Notes: a model not told the origin generated them from the letters alone. A DNA stretch of 64,000 nt from Halonotius sp046719765 (GCF_046719765.1 NZ_JABEBY010000011.1:1-64000), one strand, 5' to 3'. Shown: positions 40,939-50,571, numbered from the stretch's first letter. A program made the numbers and translations.

Positions 40939-41319
40939 ATGGATCGTTTGCCGATAGGTTCCATTCGTTCTGTCCCCGTTCGGTATTCGGCAGTTGTCTT
41001 TTTCCTTGCCGGTGGACTGTTTCTGGCCACGATCTTTGTTGAGGTCACAATACTCGTCGAATCGCCTGCAATTGGAGACGTTTCTGATGTTTTCAGATTA
41101 GTTATCCAAGCTATTTCAGCAGTCGTGGGATTGACTTCCGGCCTGATTACAATCTATGAGTATGTGAGTTCGGAGGAATCTTCAAGTCAGGGGCCGGTGG
41201 ACGAACTTACGATCGAGGGGGATTTTCATCTTCACCTCGGTGATCCGGAGTTCACGCGATCTGATTCACCAACCGATGAATCCGATGAGGAGTCTTCGGG
41301 ATCACCTGACGACGGGTAA
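40939..41319 (+). CDS. Small membrane protein with acidic tail, unknown
   Basis: 126 residues. Two hydrophobic helices (about 17-40 and 52-75) are followed by a strongly acidic, Ser-rich C-terminal tail (SPTDESDEESSGSPDDG). No family recognised. GC is lower than in the neighbours, and it lies convergent to the equally obscure gene at 41325 with a 5-bp gap. This may be a recent two-gene insertion. Confidence 0.65.
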   Translation: MDRLPIGSIRSVPVRYSAVVFFLAGGLFLATIFVEVTILVESPAIGDVSDVFRLVIQAISAVVGLTSGLITIYEYVSSEESSSQGPVDELTIEGDFHLHLGDPEFTRSDSPTDESDEESSGSPDDG

Positions 41320-41324
41320 GCGAG

Positions 41325-41651
41325 CTATTTGATCCCGAGTTGGCGACTGACCCATTCGCGTCCTGCGGCTTGCAGCATCGTTTCCCAGTCGTTGAACCCG
41401 GTGTTGTCGTTCACGTATCGGTCGAACTCGTCTTCGGGAATCGACTTGAAGTCCGCTCGCGTCTCGACCGTCCATGGGCTATGCTCGAAGAACGCCGCAA
41501 GCGAACTGAACGGTGTGTATGACTCCATGAAGCTCTCCGTGAACAGTTGATCCATCGGAATCTCGTTGTTCCCGTCAAGGGCGTCAGCATTCTCCTTGAG
41601 TTCCCGGATTTCGTCGTCGAAATCGTCGAACCCCTCGATATGAACACTCAT
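41325..41651 (-). CDS. Hypothetical protein, 108 residues
   Basis: Acidic, soluble, no membrane segment. N-terminal half: GFDDFDDEIRELKENADAL (helical). The C-terminal half is rich in aromatics (PWTVETRADFKSIPEDEFDRY) and ends GREWVSRQLGIK. The style resembles small phage or plasmid proteins, but I cannot place it in a family. Confidence 0.65.
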   Translation of the reverse strand: MSVHIEGFDDFDDEIRELKENADALDGNNEIPMDQLFTESFMESYTPFSSLAAFFEHSPWTVETRADFKSIPEDEFDRYVNDNTGFNDWETMLQAAGREWVSRQLGIK

Positions 41652-41730
41652 ACGTCAATAGTAGCGCGTACAGAGTTATAAAAAGTTCCACCGCCAGTGC
41701 GTTGATACGACCGTAGCCGCAACAGGAGGT

Positions 41731-43248
41731 ATGGCAACTGAGGCAACACAGACCGAGCCCCCGGCGGCGTATACGGCACTGCTCGATGAGATCAAGCGAT
41801 ACAACGCCGTCGAGAGTGCGACTGAAGTGCTCTCGTGGGATCAACAGGTGATGATGCCCGAGGGTGGGACGCCGGCCCGCTCGACGCAGCTGTCGACGCT
41901 GTCGTCGCTCAGCCACGAGCTGTTGGTCGACGGCGACATTGGAAGATATCTTGCGGAGCTTGACGACGCATCGCTTACCCCTGAACAGCAGGCTGTCGTC
42001 CGTGAGGTCCGCCGAGAGTACGTCCGGGCCGCCCGTGTCCCGCGTGATCTCATCGAGGAGATCTCGACGGCGACCACCGAGGCCCTCGGCGCGTGGGAGT
42101 CCGCCCGCGAACACGACGATTTCGCGGAGTTTGCCCCGCATCTCGAAGAGCTGGTCGAGCTCAAACAGCAGTACGCCGAACATATCGATCCTGACGCTGA
42201 CCCCTATGCGGTGCTGTTTGCGGAGTACGAACCCTGCCTGTCGTTGTCGAAAACCGCTGACATCCTCGATGAACTCCGGGAGACGCTGGTGCCGCTGATC
42301 GAGGAGATTCGCGCCTCGGATGCCGATCTTGCGACCGACGCCTTCGAGGGCAGCTTCGATACCGACAGCCAGGAGTCGCTCTCCCGTGAGGTATTAGCGA
42401 CGCTCGGCTACGATTTCGACCGCGGTCGGCTTGACACCTCGACGCATCCGTTCACCTCGGGCAACCAGTTTGACGCCCGCATCACCACCCGGTTCGACGA
42501 GAGCGATCCACTCGGCGCGATCACCTCGACGATCCACGAGTTCGGCCACGCCTACTACACGCTGGGGCTGCCCGACGACGCCTTCGGCACGCCACTTGGC
42601 AGCCACCGCGATCTCTCTGTGCATGAGTCTCAATCGCGGCTCTGGGAGAACCATGTCGGCCGATCGGCGGCGTTTTGGGAGCTGTTGTTGCCGAAGCTGC
42701 AGGAGGTGTTCCCACAGACGAGTGAGCTGTCGGCGCGCGATGCCTACGAAGCCGCCAATCAGGTTCACGACGAGAATCTGATCCGCGTCGAGGCCGACGA
42801 GCTCACCTACCACCTGCATATCATCATCCGCTTCACAATCGAACGCGAACTCATCAGCGGCGACCTCGCGGTCGGCGACGTGCCGGATCGCTGGAACCGC
42901 CTCTACGAGGAGTATCTCGGGCTCACCCCGCCATCCGACGCGCTGGGCTGTCTCCAGGATATCCACTGGAGCCACGGTAACTTTGGCTACTTCCCGACGT
43001 ACTCGCTGGGTAGCGTGCTGGCCGCCCAACTGTATGCCGCCGCCGACCGCGAGATCGACGATCTCGATGCGGGGATCCGCGATGGCGACTTCGATGCGCT
43101 CGGCGAGTGGCTGCGGACGAACATCCACCAACATGGCCGGCGATACGAGACCGACGCCCTGGTCGAACAGGCGACCGGCGAGCCGCTGCGTGCCGACGCC
43201 TTCACCGACTACGTGACCGACAAATACAGCGCGCTGTACGATCTCTGA
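41731..43248 (+). CDS. M32-family metallocarboxypeptidase
   Basis: 505 residues. It begins in M32 style (YTALLDEIKRYNAVESATEVLSWDQQVMMPEGG). The zinc motif HExxH is in TIHEFGHAYYTLGLP (about 270), with a downstream Glu in VHESQSRLWENHVGRS. Then come RVEADELTYHLHIIIRF and a helical end YVTDKYSALYDL. This family (Taq/Pfu carboxypeptidase) removes C-terminal residues from peptides. It is cytoplasmic, without a signal peptide. Confidence 0.95.
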   Translation: MATEATQTEPPAAYTALLDEIKRYNAVESATEVLSWDQQVMMPEGGTPARSTQLSTLSSLSHELLVDGDIGRYLAELDDASLTPEQQAVVREVRREYVRAARVPRDLIEEISTATTEALGAWESAREHDDFAEFAPHLEELVELKQQYAEHIDPDADPYAVLFAEYEPCLSLSKTADILDELRETLVPLIEEIRASDADLATDAFEGSFDTDSQESLSREVLATLGYDFDRGRLDTSTHPFTSGNQFDARITTRFDESDPLGAITSTIHEFGHAYYTLGLPDDAFGTPLGSHRDLSVHESQSRLWENHVGRSAAFWELLLPKLQEVFPQTSELSARDAYEAANQVHDENLIRVEADELTYHLHIIIRFTIERELISGDLAVGDVPDRWNRLYEEYLGLTPPSDALGCLQDIHWSHGNFGYFPTYSLGSVLAAQLYAAADREIDDLDAGIRDGDFDALGEWLRTNIHQHGRRYETDALVEQATGEPLRADAFTDYVTDKYSALYDL

Positions 43249-43339
43249 GCCGATTCCGCCGGCTTGGACTTCCTGATCGTCCAGTTTGTCGCCCACGCCA
43301 CAAGCTCTATATATGTGGTACACGTTACCATGAATCGTG

Positions 43340-43522
43340 ATGTCAAAAGCACAGTCCTCAGACGACGAGTTGTTCGACGAGTTCCTTTCGACAAACGGCC
43401 ACGAGACGGAATCGGCAGGCTGGGACGAGTCGTACAACAAAAAGCAGTGTCCAGACTGCGGTGCCCTTCACGACGACAGCGCGATGACGTGTTCAGTGTG
43501 TGGCTGGCAGCCTGATCGATAA
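43340..43522 (+). CDS. Small zinc-ribbon protein (HVO_0416-like)
   Basis: 60 residues from the ATG at 43340; an ATG one codon earlier is equally possible. An acidic N-terminal helix leads to SYNKKQCPDCGALHDDSAMTCSVCGWQPDR, a single four-Cys knuckle. It resembles the HVO_0416 zinc-finger family common in haloarchaea (from memory). Function unknown; adaptor or nucleic-acid-binding roles are usual for such micro-proteins. Confidence 0.8.
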   Translation: MSKAQSSDDELFDEFLSTNGHETESAGWDESYNKKQCPDCGALHDDSAMTCSVCGWQPDR

Positions 43523-43610
43523 TCCGGCTCTCGATTTCGGCTGTGTTCGGATCGACCTCGGCGACCGAAGCCATGTCGTTTATCACGCCGGGGCGCATGT
43601 AGGTGCTACA

Positions 43611-45479
43611 ATGAGCACCACGGACGGCGAACTCACGCGCCTCTTTGGCGGCCCCGGCAGCGGGAAAACGACCGCCCTCCTTGACCGCGTTGAGACCATC
43701 CTCGAAGACGACGACACCGATCCACGCGATATCCTCGTCGTCTCCTACACGCGTGCCGCCGCCGCCGAGATCCGCGAACGCCTCGCCGAGCGACTCGACA
43801 CGACGCCACGCGCGCTCAAAGGCAACGTCTGTACGATGCACGCCAAGGCCTACGAGTTGCTTGATCTCTCCCGCGGCGACGTTGTCGGCGAAGACGACAA
43901 GGAGGAGTTCTGCGAGGAGTACGGCATCGAGTACGAGGACGAGTACAAAAGCGGCGGCCGCCGCACCGCCCGATCGACGACGATCGGCAACAAGATCATC
44001 GCCACCAGCCAGTGGCTCCAGCGCACCCGCCGGGATGTCGCCGACTGGTACGACGTGCCCTTCCAGTGGAACGTCGAGGAGGTTCGCCTCCCGCCGGATG
44101 AGGATCCCAACGCCCAGGAGGGCAACAAGTACACGCCGACGTGGACGGCCGACGACGACCGCATCGATATCCCCGAGGCGATCCGGGCCTGGCGGAACTA
44201 CAAGGGCGACAACGGGTTGGTCGGCTTCGCCGACATGCTCGAACGCGTTGCACAGCGGTCGCTGCTGCCGAACGTCGACTACCTCGTTATCGACGAGTTT
44301 CAGGATATCACCACGCTGCAGTACGCGGTCTTCGAGGAGTGGAAACCCCACATGAAACAGGTGTTGATCGCCGGCGACGACGACCAGGTCGTCTACGCCT
44401 GGCAGGGCGCCGATCCAAATCTCCTGCTTGATGCCGATCACGACGAGAATGTGGTGCTGCCGAACTCCTACCGGCTGCCCTCCAACATCCTCACCGTCGT
44501 CAACCAGGAGATCCGCCACATCGACAAACGCCAGGAGAAGGATCTCAAACCGCGGAAAGAGGGCGGAACAGTCGAGGCCGTCGAAAACGCCTCGATCCTC
44601 GAACTCGTTCGCAACGTTCGCTACACCGTCGACGCCGAGGAGGGCAGCGTGATGCTGTTGTTCCGCGCACGCTACCAGCTGTTCCAGTTCATCGAGGAGT
44701 TTGTCGACGAGGGGATCCCGTTCAAGGCCCTCACCGACCAGCGACTCTGGACCGATCGGCTGACCGACTACGTTCGCGCCATCGAGGCCTTCGACGCCGG
44801 TGAGGAGCTTACACTACTGCAGGGCCGCCGACTCGCCGACATGCTCCAGGAGTCGACGTTTGGCTCCAACGACCGCGAGGAGTTCTACGACTTCCTCGAA
44901 GCAGAGGAGGAGGCCGCCGAGATCGACGACCTCGCGGAGGTTCCGCTCGACCCCGACGATGTCGAGGAGTTCGCGCCGTTTATGCCCGATCCAACGTCGG
45001 CCGGTGACATGCTGCGAAAGGTGACAAACTTCCAGCGCACCTCCGTCGACGCCTACTTCAACGGCGACTACGCTGGCCTCGATCCCGACACCGTCCGCGT
45101 GGGGACGATCCACTCCGCGAAAGGCCGGGAAGCCGACCACGTCTTTGTCGCCACCGATCTCACCGAGAAGGTCGTCGAGCAGATGGCCGCAACGGTCTCC
45201 GGCCACGAGGAGACGGCCGATCCGACGACCGTCGACGACGACGAGTTCACCAAACACACCGATCCCGTCCCGCTGTTGACTGACAACGAACGGCGGGTGT
45301 TCTACGTCGGCATGAGCCGGGCGCGGGAGCGACTTGTTCTGCTGGAAAATCTGATCGACGGCGCGCCGACCGTCCCGATCAGCGTCCTGTTGCACAACGA
45401 GATTCGGGACGCGCCACCCGAGGAGCTGCTTGATGCCGTCGAGGCGGCGGAGCCGGCGGCCCCCGAACCCGAGCCGTGA
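43611..45479 (+). CDS. UvrD/REP-family SF1 DNA helicase
   Basis: 622 residues from the ATG at 43611. Superfamily 1 motifs in order: GGPGSGKTTAL (I), VSYTRAAAAEI (Ia), CTMHAKAYELL, VIDEFQDIT (II, DEFQD), LIAGDDDQVVYAWQGAD (III), NSYRLPSNIL (IV), VGTIHSAKGREADHVFVATD (V) and RRVFYVGMSRARERLVLL (VI). It would unwind DNA 3'-5' in repair or replication restart. There is no nuclease domain. The stop overlaps the GTG start of the next gene. Confidence 0.94.
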   Translation: MSTTDGELTRLFGGPGSGKTTALLDRVETILEDDDTDPRDILVVSYTRAAAAEIRERLAERLDTTPRALKGNVCTMHAKAYELLDLSRGDVVGEDDKEEFCEEYGIEYEDEYKSGGRRTARSTTIGNKIIATSQWLQRTRRDVADWYDVPFQWNVEEVRLPPDEDPNAQEGNKYTPTWTADDDRIDIPEAIRAWRNYKGDNGLVGFADMLERVAQRSLLPNVDYLVIDEFQDITTLQYAVFEEWKPHMKQVLIAGDDDQVVYAWQGADPNLLLDADHDENVVLPNSYRLPSNILTVVNQEIRHIDKRQEKDLKPRKEGGTVEAVENASILELVRNVRYTVDAEEGSVMLLFRARYQLFQFIEEFVDEGIPFKALTDQRLWTDRLTDYVRAIEAFDAGEELTLLQGRRLADMLQESTFGSNDREEFYDFLEAEEEAAEIDDLAEVPLDPDDVEEFAPFMPDPTSAGDMLRKVTNFQRTSVDAYFNGDYAGLDPDTVRVGTIHSAKGREADHVFVATDLTEKVVEQMAATVSGHEETADPTTVDDDEFTKHTDPVPLLTDNERRVFYVGMSRARERLVLLENLIDGAPTVPISVLLHNEIRDAPPEELLDAVEAAEPAAPEPEP

Positions 45480-46714
45480 GCCCGTCGGGTGGTGGCTTTC
45501 CCGCGGCGTGGTCAGCCCCGCCGACGCCGCAAGCCGGACTTGCCGCCCTCAGTGATCCACTCGCTGAGCCTGCCACCGTGGGCTTCGTTCACGCTGCTCG
45601 CGGCAACGATCCTGATCGCCGCTACCTGACGCGTACCGCCGCGCCACAGCAGGCGGCTGCCGTCGTTTGTGTTCCGACCGACGCCGGCGACCTCGAAGCG
45701 ATCTACTGTGTGTCGGCAGCCGACCGCGACGCCGCTGTCGCCGATTTTCTCACTGATACCCGTGACGCGTCAGCGACCGAGATCGCTCGCTCGGTCGCCA
45801 CCCGCGACCCGCAGACGCCGCCGGGCACTCACGCTGTGTCGGTGCTCGCCGATCGACGTGGAACCACTGAGGATGCTGGCACACTCCGGGTGCCGAGCCA
45901 GCTGCCGCACGACACCGCGGTTCGGCTCCAAGACGCTGGCTACGAGCTCGCATCGACCGCCGCGCTCACGGTGGCTCGGGCCAGCAAAACCGACACCGAA
46001 CGCGACTGTCTCCGGGCTGTCCAGCGCGGGGCGGCCCACGGGATGGCGCACGCAAGCGACATCCTCGCTGAGAGCACGACCGCCGACGGGATCGTCCGCG
46101 TCGATGGCGACCCCCTGTCGGCCCGGCAGCTCGAACGCGAGATCGCCGCGACCCTCGCCGGCGGTGGCGTCACCCCGGAGACGGTTCGCGTTCGGGCCGT
46201 CGACACCGCCCCGACCGAGCCGCTGCCGGCCGACGAGGGGATCGTCATCCACCTCGTTCCGCGGGGGCCACACGGCTACCACGGCCATCTCACCCGCACC
46301 GTCGTCGTCGACAGCGACGGCGGCTGGGATCGACGCGCCTTCATCGCCGCCACGGCTGCCCAGACCGCCGCCCGCCGCCACTGCGAGGTCGACGGCAACG
46401 TGGGAACGGTCGCCGCCGAAGCAACCGCGGAGCTGACGGCCTACGGCTTCTCGCCGCGCGCGCACTCGGAGGACGGCGATGTCGCCGACGCCAGCGAGGC
46501 TGGCGGCCGCGTCGCTGTCCACGGCGTCGGGCTCACGCCGTATGAGGCTCCGAGCCCTACCGACGACGGCGCGCTACAGGCGGGATCGGTTCTCGCCGTC
46601 GAAACGAGCGTTGTTGACCCCGATCAGGGCCGGATTCGACTCGGCACACTGGTTGCGGTCACAGCCGACGGCGGCGAGCGACTCGTTGACGCCCCGATCT
46701 CGTTGACTCCCTGA
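45476..46714 (+). CDS. M24-like (aminopeptidase P fold) protein
   Basis: 412 residues with a GTG start overlapping the helicase stop. The C-terminal half follows the creatinase/aminopeptidase fold (RAVQRGAAHGMAHASDIL, VIHLVPRGPHGYHGHLTRTVVVD, GRVAVHGVGLTPYEAPSP, LQAGSVLAVETSVV). The metal-binding Asp residues are partly replaced, and a lone Glu near AVETSVV remains, so activity is doubtful. It may be a divergent Xaa-Pro peptidase or a non-catalytic relative. Confidence 0.75.
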   Translation: MSPSGGGFPAAWSAPPTPQAGLAALSDPLAEPATVGFVHAARGNDPDRRYLTRTAAPQQAAAVVCVPTDAGDLEAIYCVSAADRDAAVADFLTDTRDASATEIARSVATRDPQTPPGTHAVSVLADRRGTTEDAGTLRVPSQLPHDTAVRLQDAGYELASTAALTVARASKTDTERDCLRAVQRGAAHGMAHASDILAESTTADGIVRVDGDPLSARQLEREIAATLAGGGVTPETVRVRAVDTAPTEPLPADEGIVIHLVPRGPHGYHGHLTRTVVVDSDGGWDRRAFIAATAAQTAARRHCEVDGNVGTVAAEATAELTAYGFSPRAHSEDGDVADASEAGGRVAVHGVGLTPYEAPSPTDDGALQAGSVLAVETSVVDPDQGRIRLGTLVAVTADGGERLVDAPISLTP

Positions 46715-46792
46715 TCTCGTTGGCACCTCGATTTTGCTGGCACCGACAACAGGTGAGGCGTCGTCGACTACTGCGTTGGTGCCTTCTCACCC

Positions 46793-47047
46793 CTACTTTG
46801 GTGGCTTCTCATCGTTCGAGGGGGCACGCAGCCGCGCGGGAAGCAGTCCCCGAAGGAGCCGACCGAGAACCCGCTTCGGGTCGAGAAAATACTGCGGGAG
46901 GACGACCATCGCAACCGCAACACCGAGCAACGCGATGCCGACGACCGGCTTTCCGGCGAGCAGCTGTGTCACGCCGAAGTTGGCGACCGGGATGGCAAAG
47001 ACGAGTGTGGTCGCCAGCCCGATCAGATCGATGAGCCCGAGTTGCAT
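46793..47047 (-). CDS. Small haloarchaeal membrane protein
   Basis: 84 residues. Two hydrophobic helices (about 5-27 and 33-53), then a basic amphipathic segment (DPKRVLGRLLRGLLPARLRAP) and a lysine-rich tail. I believe it belongs to the DUF7533 group. It is divergent from ribE. Function unknown. Confidence 0.78.
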   Translation of the reverse strand: MQLGLIDLIGLATTLVFAIPVANFGVTQLLAGKPVVGIALLGVAVAMVVLPQYFLDPKRVLGRLLRGLLPARLRAPSNDEKPPK

Positions 47048-47124
47048 GCGCTTTCGGTACCGCCGGCAGCGACAAAAGCGCGCCGGCCCGCAACCGCTAT
47101 CCCTCCGGATCGTCTTCCTCCGGT

Positions 47125-47733
47125 ATGTTTACCGGAATCGTCGAAACCGCCGGCGAGGTCGTTGCCGTCGACGCCGACGCCGACGGTCGACGCCTGCGGA
47201 TTCGTGCCCCGGAACTCGACGCGCTTCACCACGGCCAATCGATCAGCGTCAGCGGCGTCTGTCTCACCGTCGAGGCGTTTGGCGAGGTCGACGACGAGCA
47301 GTGGTTCGAGGTCTTCCTTGCGGCTGAAACGGTCGCAAAAACGTATCTCGGCGTGGTCGACGTTGGCGACACCGTCAACATCGAGCGCGCACTCGCCGCC
47401 GACGGACGGTTTGACGGCCACGTCGTCCAGGGCCACGTTGACACCGTCACGACGATCGCGGCGATCGAGCAGGTCGGCGACGACTGGCGGTTTACGTTCG
47501 CACTCCCCGACGACTACGGCCAGTATATCGTCGACAAGGGCTCGATCTGTCTCGATGGGATTTCGCTCACCGTTGCCGAGATCGACCACGATGCCGGGGC
47601 GTTCGATGTGGCGATCATCCCGACAACTTACGAGCTCACGACGCTGGCGACAAAGTCAGTCGGCGATCCGGTTCACGTCGAGGTTGATGTGATCGCCAAA
47701 TACGTCGAGCGGATGTTGGAGGGCTACCAGTAG
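47125..47733 (+). CDS. ribE: Riboflavin synthase (alpha-type)
   Basis: 202 residues. Begins MFTGIVETAGEV, the family signature. It has two tandem lumazine-binding barrels (about 1-95 and 97-190), each with a G-x-S-x-x-V-x-G-V/D-G-I-S-L-T style core (ISVSGVCLTV and ICLDGISLTV). GHVVQGHVD marks the second start. It dismutates two 6,7-dimethyl-8-ribityllumazine molecules to riboflavin. This is the bacterial-type trimeric enzyme, which haloarchaea use instead of the archaeal RibC. Confidence 0.95.
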   Translation: MFTGIVETAGEVVAVDADADGRRLRIRAPELDALHHGQSISVSGVCLTVEAFGEVDDEQWFEVFLAAETVAKTYLGVVDVGDTVNIERALAADGRFDGHVVQGHVDTVTTIAAIEQVGDDWRFTFALPDDYGQYIVDKGSICLDGISLTVAEIDHDAGAFDVAIIPTTYELTTLATKSVGDPVHVEVDVIAKYVERMLEGYQ

Positions 47734-47737
47734 CCGG

Positions 47738-48943
47738 TCAGAGGTGGATCCACCGCTGGAGAGTGGCGGGTTCGGTGGTGTAGTAGTAGGTCACGTCGTC
47801 GTCGGAGACGGTATACACCGAGAGATCTGGATCGTAGATCACGCGCTTGTTGGCGTCGATGCCGACATTGACCAGATCCTCGATGGAGTTGACGGCGACA
47901 AACTCGTTGTCGGAGTCTAACAACAGCTCGCCCTCGGAGATCCACTCGCTGTACTGGTTGTGGGCGATCTCGGTTTTGAGCTCTGCCTCGTCGAGCTGTG
48001 GGGCCTTTGCCGCGATCGCGCCGCCGCTGGCAACAGCGATCAGGCCGAGGATCGCCAGCAGCGCGACCAGCCCCATATTCGGCTCACCCCGCGTCGGTTC
48101 GTCCGGTTCGGCCGGCTGGGCTGCGGCGTCCGAATCGGCCGCCCCCGCCGGCTCGATCGGCCGGGTTTGGGTTTCTGAGACGTTGGCTTGCTGATCGCCG
48201 GTCAGCCAGTAGGTGCCTCTTGGTGGGTTCGATCGTATATTCTCGTATTTCAATCTCGGAGTGACGTTGAGCGTCCCGTCGTAGACTGTCCCGTTGATTG
48301 GTTCTGTTCGGTAATCGACGGTTAGGTTTAGGTTGGTATTGAAGCTCGTTGCTGATTCCGAAAAGTCGCTGGCAACCTCGTCTGCTGGCTCTTGTAGATC
48401 ATCTTTCACATCAAAAGTGCGACGATTTGTCACCCGGCCGTCGGTGACTGTATCCTGCCGGTACATGAGCAGTCGATCGTTCGTGTACACTATCTCGCTG
48501 TCGGCATCCTCGCGGTCGGTCACAACCTCCTCCTCGCGGCTGAGCCGGGTTGTGAGCTCGACGCTGACGTTTTTGGTCGTGGTGGCGGTCACATTGAACG
48601 TCAGCTCCGGCGTGTACCGATAGAAGTACACCGGTTCGCGGGTGAGCATCTCACCTTCCTCGTATGCCTGCCGGTTTGGTCCGGAGATCGTCGGTCGCAG
48701 CTCACTTGAACCGGTCTCGACGACCGCGCTGTCGATCAGCTCAACCTCAAGGAAGAACGCCTCGACCTCCTCGGTTTCGGGCTGTGGGTCGGGCTGGGGG
48801 GCTGGCTGGCTCGCCGGCTCCTCGACCGGTGGTGTCAGGAAGACGTAGCCCGATCCAAGCAGCAAGACCACTCCGAGGACGACAAACCCGATCGTGAACT
48901 CCGTGCTGTTGGTCGCAACCTGCAGTTTGAGCCGCGGGAGCAT
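47738..48943 (-). CDS. DUF5305 membrane protein
   Basis: 401 residues from the ATG at 48943; a GTG one codon upstream is possible. An N-terminal helix (about 17-38) and a second near 295-315 flank a large exterior beta-rich domain with several N-x-T sequons. The domain begins after a Pro/Gln-rich linker (PAPQPDPQPE). A short cytoplasmic C-terminal domain ends in RWIHL. Matches DUF5305, usually found beside signal peptidase I in haloarchaea, though none is here. Confidence 0.82.
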   Translation of the reverse strand: MLPRLKLQVATNSTEFTIGFVVLGVVLLLGSGYVFLTPPVEEPASQPAPQPDPQPETEEVEAFFLEVELIDSAVVETGSSELRPTISGPNRQAYEEGEMLTREPVYFYRYTPELTFNVTATTTKNVSVELTTRLSREEEVVTDREDADSEIVYTNDRLLMYRQDTVTDGRVTNRRTFDVKDDLQEPADEVASDFSESATSFNTNLNLTVDYRTEPINGTVYDGTLNVTPRLKYENIRSNPPRGTYWLTGDQQANVSETQTRPIEPAGAADSDAAAQPAEPDEPTRGEPNMGLVALLAILGLIAVASGGAIAAKAPQLDEAELKTEIAHNQYSEWISEGELLLDSDNEFVAVNSIEDLVNVGIDANKRVIYDPDLSVYTVSDDDVTYYYTTEPATLQRWIHL

Positions 48944-49093
48944 CACCGACCACCTGGTGTGATGCGGTGTCGCCGCTCGGCGCGCGCGGACGCGGGTGGT
49001 CGGCGGGACACAACGCGGTGGAACATAACGGGTATGTGCTACACAGAACTACGGGCGCAGGCTTGTGTATGTCACGATCACGCGCTGTGTGGG

Positions 49094-50125
49094 CTACAGC
49101 TCCCGTTCGGCGATATAACCCCGCTGGCACTCCGGGCAGATGTCGCCGGCGCGCATCGACGACGCCCCGGCGTGGCGGGTGAAGCCACACTCCGGACAGT
49201 AGAACTCGGTGGTGATGTCGTCGACGGTCGGCTCATACAGTGTCGCCTCACCAGCCTTCGTCAACTCCGCGTCGGCCGGCTCCTCGATCATCTCCTCGTC
49301 GGTCTGGGCGTCGACCCCGTCGTCGTCGACCGCGTCGGCGGTGGCCTCGGGGGTAAAGCCGCCGCTGAAGTTCACGTCGTCGGGTTGTTCAGCCGGCGGT
49401 GTCTCCGCGTCGTACCCCTCGTCGTCGCCGGACTGCTCGGGCCACTCGTGGGCTGTTGTCTCCGGATCCGTCTCGTGTTCGGGCCATTCCCACCCGCCGG
49501 GCTCACCCTCGCTTTCGGCTGTTTCGTCGGTTTCGTCGTCGGCTGTCTCGTCGGTTTCGTCGTCGGCTGTCGAGAGAATGATCCCGTCGTCGTCGGCCGC
49601 CTGCGGCTCGCTGCCGTCGGCCCCTCCCGCCTCCTCGGAGTCGGCTGCGGGTGGCTCCTCGGCGGCGTCCGCAGTCGCCGCGGTCGGCTCCGTCGACGCC
49701 GGTGGTGTCTCCTCGTCGTCCAGTAGCTCCGCGTCGTCGTCGGCACTAGGGGTCGTGGCGTCGGCCGGCTGATCGGCCGCTGTGGGCGGTGACGCCGACG
49801 AGGCTGTCTCGTCGCCGGGTGGTGGTGATGCCGTCTCGCCGGTCGTGGCCGCCGCGCCGGCGTCATCGGCGGCTGTCGCGTCAGTGTCGGCGGCTGTCGC
49901 GTCAGTGTCACCGCCGGTTGTCGCCTCGCGCTCGCCGTCGGCGGTTTCGGCGAGCTGTTCGATCGAGGTCACCTCCTTGTTCTCACTGACGGTCTTGGTG
50001 TACCCACAGCGAGTGCAGGTTTTCTCCTCGCGAACCGTGACGACGACTTCGTTGCCTTGTTCCTCCCGTTCCCGTCGCAACTCGGGGTCGTCGAAATCGT
50101 GACCGAGTAGACACCGGAGTCCCAT
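49094..50125 (-). CDS. Zinc-ribbon protein with long acidic spacer (DUF7093-like)
   Basis: 343 residues from the ATG at 50125. The N-terminus is GLRCLLGHDFDDPE with CTRCGYTK (about 36-43), a zinc knuckle. A roughly 210-residue spacer of Asp, Glu, Ala, Thr and Pro repeats (for example ETADDETDETA) follows. The C-terminus is a zinc ribbon, CPECGFTRHAGASSMRAGDICPECQRGYI. I recall the N-terminal region as DUF7093. It could bridge two zinc modules along an unfolded linker. Function unknown. Confidence 0.8.
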   Translation of the reverse strand: MGLRCLLGHDFDDPELRREREEQGNEVVVTVREEKTCTRCGYTKTVSENKEVTSIEQLAETADGEREATTGGDTDATAADTDATAADDAGAAATTGETASPPPGDETASSASPPTAADQPADATTPSADDDAELLDDEETPPASTEPTAATADAAEEPPAADSEEAGGADGSEPQAADDDGIILSTADDETDETADDETDETAESEGEPGGWEWPEHETDPETTAHEWPEQSGDDEGYDAETPPAEQPDDVNFSGGFTPEATADAVDDDGVDAQTDEEMIEEPADAELTKAGEATLYEPTVDDITTEFYCPECGFTRHAGASSMRAGDICPECQRGYIAEREL

Positions 50126-50262
50126 TACCGTCTGTATCAACCTACTCGACAAAAAGCTACTCCCTCTGTCCGTCGCGTGTCTGACGCCGTCGGCGTTCGA
50201 GCGGCCGCGGTCGGTGGTGTCGATCCCCGGCGGTAGATGTAAACCGATTCCGGTGGTAGGAT

Positions 50263-50571
50263 ATGTCGATGGGAGCCAAGCCCGCCTACCGTGATCGGCC
50301 GGCCGTCGAGGTCGACGTTCTCGACGCGCTTGTCGACCGGGCCGGCGAGGGGATGACCGTGCTTGAACTCCGGGCCGCCGTCGAGGCCGACATCGACCGC
50401 ATCGAGACGGCGTTATCCGAGCTCAAAGCCGATGGATTGATCGTCGTCAGCGACGAGAACGGGACGGTTCGGATCCGGCCGGCCGACAAGGTCGTCCCGG
50501 ATCCGACAGCCGACGCCGAGCCGTCAGATCCGTCGCTGTTTGAGGCCATCCGCGATCGGTTCGGCTTGTGA
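50263..50571 (+). CDS. Small winged-helix protein (DUF6432-like)
   Basis: 102 residues; ATG 50269 is an alternative start. The central region reads as a winged helix: VEVDVLDALVDRAGEGMTVLELRAAVEADIDRIETALSELKADGLIVVSDENGTVRIRP. I recall the family as DUF6432. It sits 77 bp upstream of the ygfZ-like gene on the same strand. Probably a transcription or nucleoid factor; target unknown. Confidence 0.8.
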   Translation: MSMGAKPAYRDRPAVEVDVLDALVDRAGEGMTVLELRAAVEADIDRIETALSELKADGLIVVSDENGTVRIRPADKVVPDPTADAEPSDPSLFEAIRDRFGL

